Part shown: piece by piece, positions 9,886 to 18,349 of the stretch
Layout: each line of letters begins with the position of its first letter
Numbering within the stretch: the stretch's first letter is position 1
Assembly: GCF_029946515.1 (NCBI RefSeq)
Contig: NZ_JARZHH010000004.1
Coordinates: forward strand, 62,001 to 126,000
DNA from: Polyangium sp. 6x1
GTDB lineage: Bacteria; Myxococcota_A; Polyangia; Polyangiales; Polyangiaceae
Direction of reading: 5' to 3'
DNA: 64,000 bases
Program-made: the position numbers and the translations under genes
The notes under the pieces: model-generated
Told to the model about the DNA's origin: nothing
Seen by the model: the letters and a program-made list of their open reading frames with translations, nothing else
Database searches by the model: none

Positions 9886-11016
9886 CTACACGAGCAATTT
9901 CACCGTTTCTTCATGAACATTCTCGCTCGTCGACAGGTCCCCCCGCTCGGCCTTCCGCATGAGCCGCCAGATATGTCGACCGAGCACGTCGATCTCCGTC
10001 GACGCATATTGCTCGCCCCCGAACCGCTGGATGTTCTCCGTCTGCAACTTCAGGAGCGCCGCGTCCTGCGCGAACACCTTGAGCCCGAGCGGCAAGAGGA
10101 ACGGCTTGAGCAGCCAGCCCGGGAAGAGCCGGACCCGGAAGCTCACCACCGCGTAAATGTGCGTCAGGAAATCCGTCACCGGCGTCATCGCGGCGGACAC
10201 CAGGAAATGGTTTTCCGTGCCAATCTTGTACTCGACCTCCGCGATCGAGGGCAGGATGAACCGGTCGAAATGCGTCACCTCCCCGCCCGACGGCGAGAGG
10301 ATCCGCGCGACGAGGCCCGTCGGGCGCGGCTCGCCCACGTACTCGGCCACCACGCGGTCGTGCGTGCGCGTCACGCGCGCCTCGATCTGGATGCCCCGCG
10401 GCTTCGAACGGAACAGGCCGCTGTGCAGGTACTGCGTGTGCGGCACGTCGAGCGCGTTCTCCAGCGCCGCGTGCATCGTGCTCTCGGACTCGACCCGCCG
10501 CCGCACCGTCGTGTACCCCGCGCCGAGCTGGGGAAAGCGGTACGGCTCGGTCTTCGGCGCCTCGTTCGGCGTCCCGTACACCCACACGAACCCGTCCTGC
10601 TCCCGCGCCGCAAAACTCGGCGCGTTGCGCGCCTTCGCTCCGGCGTCGCCGACGAGCGACGGGACGAACTTGCACGCGCCCCCGCGGTCGAAGCGCCAGC
10701 CGTGGTACGAGCACTGGAGCTGCCCCTCCACCACCTCGCCGATCGAGAGCGGCACGTTCCGGTGCGGGCAGCGATCGATCAGCGCCCCCGGCTTGCCCTC
10801 GCCGTCGCGGAAGAGCACGAGCGGCACGCCGAGCAGCGTCCGCGCGATCGGCCGATCCCCGAGCTCGTTCGACGTCGCCACGACGAACCAGTGGCCGGAG
10901 AGGCGCGCCACCGAGGCCCGCACCTTCGCCCGCGGCGGCGCGAGCAGGGCCTCGGCCGGCACGAGGGGCGCGCTCTCGGAAGGCTCGGCTGCGACGTCGC
11001 GATCGTCGGGTCCCAT
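9886..11016 (-). CDS. Rieske [2Fe-2S] oxygenase, PaO/ring-hydroxylating type
   Basis: 376 aa from ATG 11016; a GTG three bases upstream gives better spacing to GGAGG and could be the true start. Residues 40-150 form the Rieske domain with CPH (C83, H85) and CSYH (C102, H105) binding the 2Fe-2S cluster. The catalytic domain shows the mononuclear iron motif D-x2-H-x4-H in ALDVPHTQYLH (D190, H193, H198). The overall form matches the pheophorbide a oxygenase-like class of single-component terminal oxygenases, which need an external reductase; none is next to it. A hydrophobic C-terminal stretch (RVRLFPGWLLKPFLLPLG) could attach it to a membrane. The substrate cannot be told from sequence. Confidence 0.9.
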   Translation of the reverse strand: MGPDDRDVAAEPSESAPLVPAEALLAPPRAKVRASVARLSGHWFVVATSNELGDRPIARTLLGVPLVLFRDGEGKPGALIDRCPHRNVPLSIGEVVEGQLQCSYHGWRFDRGGACKFVPSLVGDAGAKARNAPSFAAREQDGFVWVYGTPNEAPKTEPYRFPQLGAGYTTVRRRVESESTMHAALENALDVPHTQYLHSGLFRSKPRGIQIEARVTRTHDRVVAEYVGEPRPTGLVARILSPSGGEVTHFDRFILPSIAEVEYKIGTENHFLVSAAMTPVTDFLTHIYAVVSFRVRLFPGWLLKPFLLPLGLKVFAQDAALLKLQTENIQRFGGEQYASTEIDVLGRHIWRLMRKAERGDLSTSENVHEETVKLLV

Positions 11017-11164
11017 CACGGCTGAAGCCTCCCCACTTTCGGCCCCGATGGCAAGCGCGGCTTGCGTCCGCACACGCCGCCCCGCCTCGGCCCGTATGTA
11101 CGATCTGTCACGATGTTTTTACCCTGTGGGCTTTCCGGAGATCTCACGCTTCGGGAGGTGCGTT

Positions 11165-11902
11165 ATGCGATCGTCCATGAACAGAACCTTTTCGCTTCTT
11201 CTCTTGTGCGTGGGAATGGTCGGGCTTCCGATCGTCCTCGGCGGATGCGGAAGCGACATCTCGGACACGACGGGCGGCGCGTTCACGGGGAGCACGGGGA
11301 CGGCCGGATCCGGCGGGACCGGCGGGATGGGCGGCGTAGGCGGGGCCGGCGGAGCCGGGGGCATGGGCGGGATGGGCGGCGCGGGCGGCATGGGCGGGGC
11401 CGGCGGGGCCGGCGGCATGGGCGGCGGCGCTCCAGCGTGCATGCAGCCGCCGGACGACTGCGCCGCGTGCATGTTCCAGCAGTGCAACGTCGCGTACTGC
11501 GACTGCGCCGGCGAGCCGTCCTGCCTTGGAATCGTCCCCTGTTTGCAGGCGTGCCCCGCGATGGACCAGGCGTGCGCGCAATCCTGTCAGCAGAAAAACT
11601 CGCTCGGCTTTACGGAGTTCCTGATCGCGTCGAGCTGCGCGGGCACGCTCTGCGCGCCCTCGTGCCCCGGCGCGGGGATGGTCGGCGCCTGCGAGCTCTG
11701 CCTGGCCCAGCAATGCGAGGCGCAGTTCGAGGCCTGCGTCGGCAACCCGGAGTGCACGGCGCTCATCGACTGCGTGCGGGCTTGCCCGCAAGGCAACATG
11801 TCCTGCCCGCAGACCTGCCTCGCGCAGCACCCGGGCGGCGCGAACCAGGTGCAGCAGCTCAACCAGTGCGGCTCGATGAGCTGCGGAAACGTGTGTAACT
11901 GA
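11165..11902 (+). CDS. Cys-rich lipoprotein with Gly-rich linker
   Basis: 245 aa from ATG 11165 with GGGAGGTG just upstream. The signal peptide ends in the lipobox VLGGC. Residues about 35-85 are a low-complexity linker of GG(A/M)GG units. The rest contains two cysteine-rich modules built on CxxC, CxxxC and CxxACP spacings (CAACMFQQCNVAYCDC and CELCLAQQCEAQFEAC), which are probably disulfide-bonded outside the cytoplasm. This is a typical myxobacterial surface lipoprotein layout with no known function. A terminator overlaps the stop codon, so it is probably transcribed alone from the promoter region shared with the divergent Rieske gene. Confidence 0.88.
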   Translation: MRSSMNRTFSLLLLCVGMVGLPIVLGGCGSDISDTTGGAFTGSTGTAGSGGTGGMGGVGGAGGAGGMGGMGGAGGMGGAGGAGGMGGGAPACMQPPDDCAACMFQQCNVAYCDCAGEPSCLGIVPCLQACPAMDQACAQSCQQKNSLGFTEFLIASSCAGTLCAPSCPGAGMVGACELCLAQQCEAQFEACVGNPECTALIDCVRACPQGNMSCPQTCLAQHPGGANQVQQLNQCGSMSCGNVCN

Positions 11903-11924
11903 GCCGCGACGCGGCTCTTTTCTT
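11901..11924 (+). terminator. Intrinsic terminator overlapping a stop codon
   Basis: GAGCCGC (11901-11907), loop GAC, GCGGCTC (11911-11917), then TTTTCTT. A perfect seven-base GC stem with a T-run, beginning inside the TGA of the Cys-rich lipoprotein gene. Confidence 0.85.
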
Positions 11925-11967
11925 CCCAACGGCCCCGAGGACGGCTAGGCTCCGCGCCCTCTGCGTC

Positions 11968-13023
11968 ATGCCCCCTCGAAAGACCTTCGCTCGTAGCCCT
12001 CTTCTCGCCCTCGTCCTCTCGCTCGTGCCCGCCGCGTGTGGCTCCGGTTATGCGCCGCGGCCGATGTACGGGCAGGCGGAGCGAGGCGCCGACACCGATC
12101 AAGACGGCGCCGCCGACATCGACGACGCTTGCCCCGCGGAGGCCGAAGATGGCCTGCCGCCGAAGGCGAACGACGGCTGTCCCGCGACCGATCCCGACAA
12201 CGACGGCGTCCTGCTCGCCGACGACAAATGTCCCTACGCAAAGGAGGACGGCCTGCCGCCGAAGGCCGAGGACGGCTGTCCCTCGGACGACGAGGACCAG
12301 GACGGCGTCGCCAATGCGAAGGACAAGTGTCCGATCCAGCCCGAGGACAACCTGCCGCCGAACGTGGGCGACGGTTGCCCCTCCCCCGACGGCGATCAGG
12401 ACGGCGTCGCGGACGTCAACGACAAGTGCCCGAAGGAGCCCGAGACGCTGAACGGCTATCGCGACGACGACGGCTGCCCCGACCAGGCCGCGGGTGAGGT
12501 CGCGTATGACGAGAGCTCGCACGAGATCGTCATCCCCGAGACGAAGAAGGTCGATTTCGAGCTCGATTCGGCCGAGCTCACCCCGGCCGCGAAGGCGACC
12601 GTCGCCGAGATCGCCAAGGTGCTGAAGGAAGTGCCGCAGATCCAGCGCATGGAGATCGAGGGGCACGCGTCGAGCAAGGGCGACAAGAACTACAACCTGA
12701 ACCTCACCGAGCGCCGCGCCCAGGCCATGGCGAATGCCCTCGTGGCCGGCGGCGTCGATCGCAACCGGCTCGTCCCGGTCGGCTATGGCGAGTATTGCCC
12801 CGCCGTCGATCGCGGCGACGAGGTCGACGACCCCGTCAACCGGCGCGTGCTCCTCAAAGCCGTGCAGGTGAACGGCGTTTGGCAAGACGTACCCCGCGGC
12901 TGCTGGCGAGCGAAGGCGGCCGGGATCGATCCCACGAAGCGCAAGCCCGGCGTGTGGCAAACCCCGTCGAGCCAGCCTTCTTCGCCGCAGACCCCGTACG
13001 TCCCGCCGGCCGGCGGCGCCTGA
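11968..13023 (+). CDS. OmpA-family lipoprotein with thrombospondin type 3 repeats
   Basis: 351 aa from ATG 11968. The signal peptide ends in lipobox PAAC. Residues 40-165 contain four Asp-rich calcium-binding repeats of the thrombospondin type 3 / OmpA-TSP3 kind (DxDxDGxxDxxDxCP, spaced by EDGLPPKAxDGCP). Residues 180-290 are an OmpA C-terminal domain: FELDSAELTP, IEGHASSKGD, NLxLTERRAQAMANAL, GYGEYCP and a terminal NRRV motif, which together bind peptidoglycan diaminopimelate. The C-terminus is Pro/Ser-rich. It should tie the outer membrane to the cell wall. The two following kilobases hold another lipoprotein gene on the same strand. Confidence 0.92.
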   Translation: MPPRKTFARSPLLALVLSLVPAACGSGYAPRPMYGQAERGADTDQDGAADIDDACPAEAEDGLPPKANDGCPATDPDNDGVLLADDKCPYAKEDGLPPKAEDGCPSDDEDQDGVANAKDKCPIQPEDNLPPNVGDGCPSPDGDQDGVADVNDKCPKEPETLNGYRDDDGCPDQAAGEVAYDESSHEIVIPETKKVDFELDSAELTPAAKATVAEIAKVLKEVPQIQRMEIEGHASSKGDKNYNLNLTERRAQAMANALVAGGVDRNRLVPVGYGEYCPAVDRGDEVDDPVNRRVLLKAVQVNGVWQDVPRGCWRAKAAGIDPTKRKPGVWQTPSSQPSSPQTPYVPPAGGA

Positions 13024-13062
13024 ACGAGCACGCGTTTTCCTGGACCATCGAGGAGCTTTTTC

Positions 13063-14190
13063 ATGTCTTTCCTGCGTCGTTTCGCCTCCCTTCCGTTCGT
13101 CGCCGCGCTGCCCCTGCTCGTCGGCTGCGGCCCCTCCCAAGCGCAGATCGACCCGAAGAACGTGGTGAACGTCTCGGTCCGGCCGGCGTCGGGGCAGCTC
13201 CTGTTCTGCCCGGGGGACCCCTTCCAGGTCGAGGTCGTCGCCAAGCTGAAGGACGGCACGTCCTGCAGCAACGTCGACCCGAACAAGGGGTGCATGAGCC
13301 AAAAGGATACGGTCATCTCCTCGAATCTCGTGCACATCCAGGGCAGCTCGGGGTTCATCGGCGGCGGCAATTTCATCTGGATGCCTGACAAGGACGTCCT
13401 CAAGACGGCCGATACGGGCATGGGCCTGCGCGGCTGGCTGGAGTCGGCGACGAGCGGCAAATCGATGGAGGGCGAGGCCCAGCTGAAGCCCGTCTACGAT
13501 TGCCAGAAGGAGCAACAGATCCGCGGCGCGAAGGGGCGCGTGGGCGAGCAAGGCGGGCCGGGGCCGGAGCTCACGATCTCGATCACCACGCTCTCGACGC
13601 CGTTTTACCCCGACGCGGCGCTCATCCGCATCGATTGGCCGGGCAACCGCGCTTATGTGATCAGCCCCTCCTCCGACAAACCCGTGCGGATCACGAGCGT
13701 CGGCGGCGAAGGCGGCCGGGGCAGGGAGGGCGTGTCCGGCATTCCGGGCAAGGACGGCGTGGACGCGAAGGAAGAATGCATCGACGGCACGGACGCCACG
13801 GATGGGACCAACGGCGGCCCCGGCGGTCGGGGCGGCGATGGGGGCCCCGGCGGTCTGATCAAGGTGATCCTGGACGACGCGAATGCGGACAAACTCAAGG
13901 GGCGGCTCCTGCTCCTGAGCGTCGGCGGCCAGGGCGGCGATCGTGGGCCCGGCGGCGATGGCGGGCGGGGCGGCAAGGGAGGCAATGCCGGCCCCGTGAG
14001 GGCGGGCGATCCCGAATGCAAGCCGAAGGACGGCAAGAATGGCGCGCTGGGCAAGTTCGGTCCGGCCGGCGAGCAAGGCCGTCCGGGCACGGCGGGGCCG
14101 GCGCCCGTCTTCGAGAATGGTCAACGCAGCGTGATGTTCGCGAACGAGCTCGCGACCATCCAGCGGATCGAGGCGGGGAAGGGGAAATAA
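13063..14190 (+). CDS. Gly-rich (collagen-like) lipoprotein
   Basis: 375 aa from ATG 13063, 39 bp after the OmpA gene and probably in the same transcript. A signal peptide ends in lipobox LVGC. Residues 30-150 look like a beta-rich domain with three cysteines. From about residue 155 there are three blocks of Gly-rich sequence (GGPGGRGGDGGPGG and similar; GEQGRPGTAGPAP) alternating with short beta-strand segments, reminiscent of the collagen-like/GXX surface proteins of bacteria, though the Gly-X-Y period is not strict. Probably a surface or matrix-associated protein; no enzymatic motif is seen. It ends four bases before the convergent gene. Confidence 0.85.
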   Translation: MSFLRRFASLPFVAALPLLVGCGPSQAQIDPKNVVNVSVRPASGQLLFCPGDPFQVEVVAKLKDGTSCSNVDPNKGCMSQKDTVISSNLVHIQGSSGFIGGGNFIWMPDKDVLKTADTGMGLRGWLESATSGKSMEGEAQLKPVYDCQKEQQIRGAKGRVGEQGGPGPELTISITTLSTPFYPDAALIRIDWPGNRAYVISPSSDKPVRITSVGGEGGRGREGVSGIPGKDGVDAKEECIDGTDATDGTNGGPGGRGGDGGPGGLIKVILDDANADKLKGRLLLLSVGGQGGDRGPGGDGGRGGKGGNAGPVRAGDPECKPKDGKNGALGKFGPAGEQGRPGTAGPAPVFENGQRSVMFANELATIQRIEAGKGK

Positions 14191-14194
14191 CCCC

Positions 14195-14851
14195 TCAGAA
14201 GACGATCTTCGTCTCGCCGCTCGCGAAGGGCTCGCGCTGGAAGCGGCCGGAGAGATTCCGGCCGCTTTCGGCTTCCGGCAGCTCGATTCGAATCACGGCC
14301 GGCGTGCCCGGCACGATTCGCACGAGATCCGCGCCCGTGGTCAGCACGGCCTCCAATCGCGTTTTGCCCTCGTGCCAGAAGCCCAGGTCCTGCTCGGGGT
14401 CGCAGGGCTCGCCCCAATCGATTGGCGCCCGCCCTCGGTTGTCGAGCGTGAGCTCGACCGTCCTTTCGGAGACGGCTCGCAGCGTCGCCACGTAGGATTG
14501 CCGGTCGCCGAGGACCCGGTATTCGACGACGTTGCTCTCGGCGCCGCCCCAGCGGCATGACGCGCGGTACAAGCCGACGTCGCGCATGCTCCCGCACGCC
14601 GAGGAGGAAACGGTCATCTCGTGGGCGCCGCCCGGGGGAATCTCGATTTCCTCGGGCGGATAGGGCCACGGAGCGCGAGGGAGGAAGTTGAGCCATTGGC
14701 CCTTTTCGTCCGTCGTGAGCAGGCTCATCCCGTCCGGCACCTCGCCCCGGACCGGCGCCGGGCCCCGGTTCGTGATTCGCAAGCGAAACTGGATCGAGGA
14801 GGGCTGGAGCGCGTAGGGCGTGCGCGCGTGGAGCGAGAGCTCGAGGGACAC
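14195..14851 (-). CDS. Unknown protein, possible Ig-like/BsuPI-like domain
   Basis: 218 aa. The start is a GTG at 14851 with GGAGG eight bases upstream; the preceding kinase gene ends 16 bp before. No signal peptide. The sequence has alternating beta-strand patterns with phrases such as LRITNRGPAPV, VLTTGADLV and IPPGGAHEMTV. These resemble intracellular proteinase inhibitor (BsuPI)-like and other Ig-like folds, where N-x-(S/G) follows a strand of hydrophobic alternation. It is the last gene of the operon containing two FGE-like lipoproteins and a Ser/Thr kinase. A regulator or substrate of the kinase is conceivable but not shown. Confidence 0.7.
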   Translation of the reverse strand: MSLELSLHARTPYALQPSSIQFRLRITNRGPAPVRGEVPDGMSLLTTDEKGQWLNFLPRAPWPYPPEEIEIPPGGAHEMTVSSSACGSMRDVGLYRASCRWGGAESNVVEYRVLGDRQSYVATLRAVSERTVELTLDNRGRAPIDWGEPCDPEQDLGFWHEGKTRLEAVLTTGADLVRIVPGTPAVIRIELPEAESGRNLSGRFQREPFASGETKIVF

Positions 14852-14867
14852 GGTTCGGGCCTCCGGA

Positions 14868-16499
14868 TCAGGGGCGGCCGAGCACGCTCTCGATCGGCGT
14901 GAGCGGCGCGGCCGCGAGGTTTTTGCAGCCCGTGACGCGCTTGCCGGCGAGCGTGTAGCTCGCCGCCGGCGGCTGCGTTTGCACCATGGAGACGCGCAGC
15001 TTCCCGGCATCGAGCCGCGCCTCCAGGGGTTTGCCCGCGATCTCGGTGTACGGGACGATGCACGTCGAACGAGCGAGCGCGACGTCGTATTCGTTCCCCG
15101 CGGGCGGGTTCGGCCGCAGCCGATCCTCCACGCCGAAGACATCGGTTTTTCCGGGCAATGTGCGGAGCACGAAGCGGGCCTCGCCCTCCTCGTATCCTTG
15201 GTGCGCAAACGGTTTGGCGTCGCGGATCCGCATTTCGAGCCGGTCGCCGACGAGGACCGCGTCGTATTCGCGACCGCTTTCGCTCCGCCAGCGCCCGGCG
15301 AGGGCGGCGAGGGGGTGTTTCGTGTCCACGGTCGGCCCCGGGCCCGCGTGCGCGGACGCGCTCGTCGCGTGCTCCACCGCGGGCGGGCCTTTGGCCTCCG
15401 TGCGCCGCTCGTCCTTGGGCGCGCCGAACAAGCCGAGCGAATACGAGATCCCGAGCCCCGCGAGGGCGGCGATCCCCACGGTGAGCGCCACGACGACCCC
15501 ACGCTTCGAGGACGGCTCGTTCCCAGGCGCCGTGATCACGGCAGCCTGCGCGGTCTGCGGGATCCCTGGCGCCGTCGCGTCCGCGTGCAAGGGCGCCGCC
15601 GGCGTCGTCAGGTGGAGCGGCGCGGCGGGCGCGGTCTGGCCGGACAACCCCTGGCCTTGCATGTCGAGCGCCGCGAGGATCTCCTCGCACGAGCCGAACC
15701 GATCTTCCCGACGCTTGGCGGCGCAGCGCTCGGCGACGGCCTCGAGCCACGCGGGCACGTCCGGCCGCCGCGCGCGGATCTTCGGCAGCGGCTCCTTCAC
15801 GTGCGCCGTCATGATCATGTAATGGCTGTCGCCGTCGAACGGCACCTGCCCGACGAGCAGCTCGTAGAGCACGATGCCGAGCGAATAGACATCGACGCGT
15901 TTGTCGAGGTCCTTCTTTCCGGTGCATTGCTCGGGCGACATGTACAGCACCGAGCCGATGACGCCCTCGGTGTTGCCCTTGCCCTTCTGCGCGTCGCTCT
16001 CTTCCTTGGCGATGCCGAAATCCGTGACCTTGACGATGCCGTCCTTGCCGCGGATGAGCACGTTCGCGGGCTTCAAATCGCGGTGGATGATGCCCTCGGC
16101 GTGGGCCGCGGCGACGCCCTGCACGATGGGGCGGAAGAGGGCGAGCGCCTCGGCGACGGAGAGCGGCGCGCCGGATTTCGCGTATCGCGCGATGCGATCT
16201 TCGAGCGTCTCGCCCTCGATGAACTGCATGACGAGGCAGAGCCCGTCCTCGTCGGAGACGACGGCGTTGAGGCGGACGACGTTCGGGTGGTCGATCCGGG
16301 CGAGCGCGCGGCCCTCGGCGAGGATGCGGTCGCGGAAATCCTTGCGATGCGCGTATTCGGCGCGAATGGCCTTCACGACGACGGGCACCTCGGTGTGCAC
16401 GTCGCGCGCGAGCCAGACGACGCCCATGCCGCCCTCCCCGAGGAGTTTTTCGAGGGCGTACTTTCTGTCGACGATCGAGCCGGGAGCGAATTCTTTCAT
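14868..16499 (-). CDS. Membrane-anchored PASTA-less Ser/Thr protein kinase
   Basis: 543 aa from ATG 16499, overlapping the upstream stop as ATGA. Residues 14-275 are a eukaryote-like kinase domain with all key residues: Gly loop GEGGMG (21-26), VVVKAI (K43), HRDLKPAN (D141), DFG (160-162) and SPE (188-190). A Pro/Ala linker leads to one transmembrane helix (about 335-358), so the kinase faces the cytoplasm and residues 360-543 are outside. The external domain begins with LAGRWRSESGREYDAVLVGD and looks beta-rich; no PASTA repeats are present. In myxobacteria such kinases relay external signals. The same operon encodes two FGE-like lipoproteins, which are plausible external partners (inference). 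Confidence 0.92.
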   Translation of the reverse strand: MKEFAPGSIVDRKYALEKLLGEGGMGVVWLARDVHTEVPVVVKAIRAEYAHRKDFRDRILAEGRALARIDHPNVVRLNAVVSDEDGLCLVMQFIEGETLEDRIARYAKSGAPLSVAEALALFRPIVQGVAAAHAEGIIHRDLKPANVLIRGKDGIVKVTDFGIAKEESDAQKGKGNTEGVIGSVLYMSPEQCTGKKDLDKRVDVYSLGIVLYELLVGQVPFDGDSHYMIMTAHVKEPLPKIRARRPDVPAWLEAVAERCAAKRREDRFGSCEEILAALDMQGQGLSGQTAPAAPLHLTTPAAPLHADATAPGIPQTAQAAVITAPGNEPSSKRGVVVALTVGIAALAGLGISYSLGLFGAPKDERRTEAKGPPAVEHATSASAHAGPGPTVDTKHPLAALAGRWRSESGREYDAVLVGDRLEMRIRDAKPFAHQGYEEGEARFVLRTLPGKTDVFGVEDRLRPNPPAGNEYDVALARSTCIVPYTEIAGKPLEARLDAGKLRVSMVQTQPPAASYTLAGKRVTGCKNLAAAPLTPIESVLGRP

Positions 16500-17386
16500 A
16501 GGGGATCCGCGCAGCAGCGGAAGCCGGTGTTCGGGGTTGTCTGGCTGCGGGTGTAGACGGAGGAGATCGAGGGGCAATCGAGATCGGCGATGCTCGTATA
16601 TCCACCCCCCTGGCGTCGGCACGGGTTCTCCATGGGCGTGCCGCCGACCGCCTCGTCGCAGGAATCCACCCACTCCCAGACGTTGCCGCTCATGTCGAAG
16701 ATCCCTGGAAAGCCGCCCTCGCATGTCGCGAGGCTCGCCACTGGGACGACGGTGCCGTCTATCGGATCCTTGTCCTGGCCATTGCAAGCGGTCGGATCGT
16801 ACGTGTCGCCGTAGGGATAGATCTTCGTACCCCCGCCGGTGCACGCGTTGAACCATTGGCTCTTCATGGCATCCGTGGCCTCCGCATATGCCAGCTGCCC
16901 GCCGCCGATACGGCCGCAGAGGCGCTTTTGGTGTGCGGCGCAGAACGCGTACGCGTCGCACCAGTCCACGTTCGCGACGGGCAGGTCGTTCTCCTGCGGC
17001 GTGATCTGCGGTTGAAAGGTCGTGTTCCACGCGCACTGCGGGAGCGATTCCACGATCGGCATCTGCTTCAACCACGCCACATATTGCGCGTTCGTGACCT
17101 CGGTGCTGTCGATGCAATAGGTTGCCTCTCCCGGGGCCTCCACCAGCACCATGGTCGGCGTGTCAGGTACGTCGGGACAGACGGCCACCGGTCCGCCGCC
17201 CGCGCCTCCCGTGCCGCTCGCGCTGCTGCTGCTCGCGCCCCCGAGTCCGCCCGCCCCTCCGCTCCCACCGCTGCCGCCTGTACCGCCCGTCGTCGATAGC
17301 TCCGGCGCGCACGCCACGAGAAGCGTGAGTCCTGCCACCCCGAGCGTCCACGAGCCCCGCATCGCACGGATCATCTCTTTCCTCAT
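16496..17386 (-). CDS. FGE/SUMF1-like lipoprotein, copy B
   Basis: 296 aa from ATG 17386, whose first bases overlap the upstream stop (ATGA). The signal peptide ends in lipobox LVAC, followed by a Gly/Ser linker. Residues 75-296 match the formylglycine-generating enzyme / sulfatase-modifying factor fold: YCIDSTEVTNAQYVAWL, DLPVANVDWCDAYAFCAAHQKRL, GIFDMSGNVWEWVDSC and a C-terminal NTGFRCC. The R-G-G-S-W core usual in this fold is altered to CRRQGGGY, and the catalytic CYRYRC of true FGEs is not seen, so formylglycine formation is unlikely. It is a close paralogue of the gene directly upstream. In myxobacteria this fold is often used as a C-type-lectin-like binding module on the cell surface. 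Confidence 0.88.
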   Translation of the reverse strand: MRKEMIRAMRGSWTLGVAGLTLLVACAPELSTTGGTGGSGGSGGAGGLGGASSSSASGTGGAGGGPVAVCPDVPDTPTMVLVEAPGEATYCIDSTEVTNAQYVAWLKQMPIVESLPQCAWNTTFQPQITPQENDLPVANVDWCDAYAFCAAHQKRLCGRIGGGQLAYAEATDAMKSQWFNACTGGGTKIYPYGDTYDPTACNGQDKDPIDGTVVPVASLATCEGGFPGIFDMSGNVWEWVDSCDEAVGGTPMENPCRRQGGGYTSIADLDCPSISSVYTRSQTTPNTGFRCCADPL

Positions 17387-18282
17387 GGCACATCCGCGCA
17401 GCAGCGGAATCCCGTGGTCGCATTCGCGACGCCGCGCGCCTCGCCTCCGGCCGTCGGGCAATCGAGATCCGTCGCGAGGCTCGCATATCCGCCGCCGCGC
17501 CGGCGACACGTGTCGTTTTCCCCCGTCGCCCCGTCGCAGGCGTCCTCCCACTCCCAGAGGTTGCCGCTCATGTCGAGGAGTCCGGGAAGGCCGCCCACGC
17601 AGCCGGCCAGGCTGCCGACGGGCACCGAGGCGCCGAGCATCCTGTCCTGGCCATTGCAATGATCCGCGGCGTACGCGATCCCGTAAGGATAGGCGAAATT
17701 GTCGCCTTTGCTGCACGCGGCATACCACTGGCTCACGGCAGCATTGTTGATGTCGCCGTACGGGACCGGCCCCCCGCCGATTTTCCCGCAGAGCCGCTTT
17801 CCGTGCCATTTGCAGAAGGCGGCCGCGTCACACCAGTCGATGAGCGCGACGGGGCGATCGTCCGCGGGTGGAGTGACGCCATCCGCAGGCACGAACGTCG
17901 TGTTGAATTCGCATTCGGGTGCCTGCTTCACGGGAGACAGGTCGACCAGCGGGAGCCAGGTCGCATACTGGGCGTTCGTGACCTCGGTGCTGTCGATGCA
18001 ATACTTCCCGAATGCGGCCGGCATGGCCACCATCCCGGGCGTGTTCGGCACCTCGGGGCAGACGATCTCGCCGCCGCCCCCGCTCCCGCCGCCGCCGAAC
18101 CCGGCCGCGCCGCTGCTCGCGCTCGCACCCGCGCCGCCCACAGCGTCGCCGCCCTCGCCGCCCGCGCCGCCGGTCGTCGTGAGGTTCGGCGCGCACGCCA
18201 CGACGAGGGCGTAAAGGCAGAACCCGAGGGTCCCCGCGCCCCACGCCCTCGCTGTTTCGAAAAAACGTCCGGCGGACCTCAC
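17383..18282 (-). CDS. FGE/SUMF1-like lipoprotein, copy A
   Basis: 299 aa from GTG 18282; no strong Shine-Dalgarno is seen and no better start was found. The long signal peptide ends in lipobox VVAC, then a Gly/Ala/Ser linker. The domain from residue 75 repeats the layout of its downstream neighbour: YCIDSTEVTNAQYATWL, DRPVALIDWCDAAAFCKWHGKRL, GLLDMSGNLWEWEDAC and NATTGFRCC. The two are tandem duplicates joined by an ATGA overlap. It is the first gene of a four-gene operon with the kinase and the 218-aa protein, 67 bp after the P450 gene on the same strand. Like copy B it lacks the FGE active-site cysteine motif. Confidence 0.87.
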   Translation of the reverse strand: MRSAGRFFETARAWGAGTLGFCLYALVVACAPNLTTTGGAGGEGGDAVGGAGASASSGAAGFGGGGSGGGGEIVCPEVPNTPGMVAMPAAFGKYCIDSTEVTNAQYATWLPLVDLSPVKQAPECEFNTTFVPADGVTPPADDRPVALIDWCDAAAFCKWHGKRLCGKIGGGPVPYGDINNAAVSQWYAACSKGDNFAYPYGIAYAADHCNGQDRMLGASVPVGSLAGCVGGLPGLLDMSGNLWEWEDACDGATGENDTCRRRGGGYASLATDLDCPTAGGEARGVANATTGFRCCADVP

Positions 18283-18349
18283 GACGCGGCCGAGGGTAGC
18301 GCAGAACGAAGCCCGATCCCACCCGACCTTGCCCGAGCGCGCGTCTCGG

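Noticed and set aside
11587-14124. Minus-strand open frame of 845 codons
   Set aside because: Lies opposite the Cys-rich, OmpA and Gly-rich lipoprotein genes, all of which have signal peptides and known folds.
16496-18282. True formylglycine-generating enzymes for sulfatases
   Set aside because: The catalytic cysteine motif is missing and no sulfatase gene is nearby.
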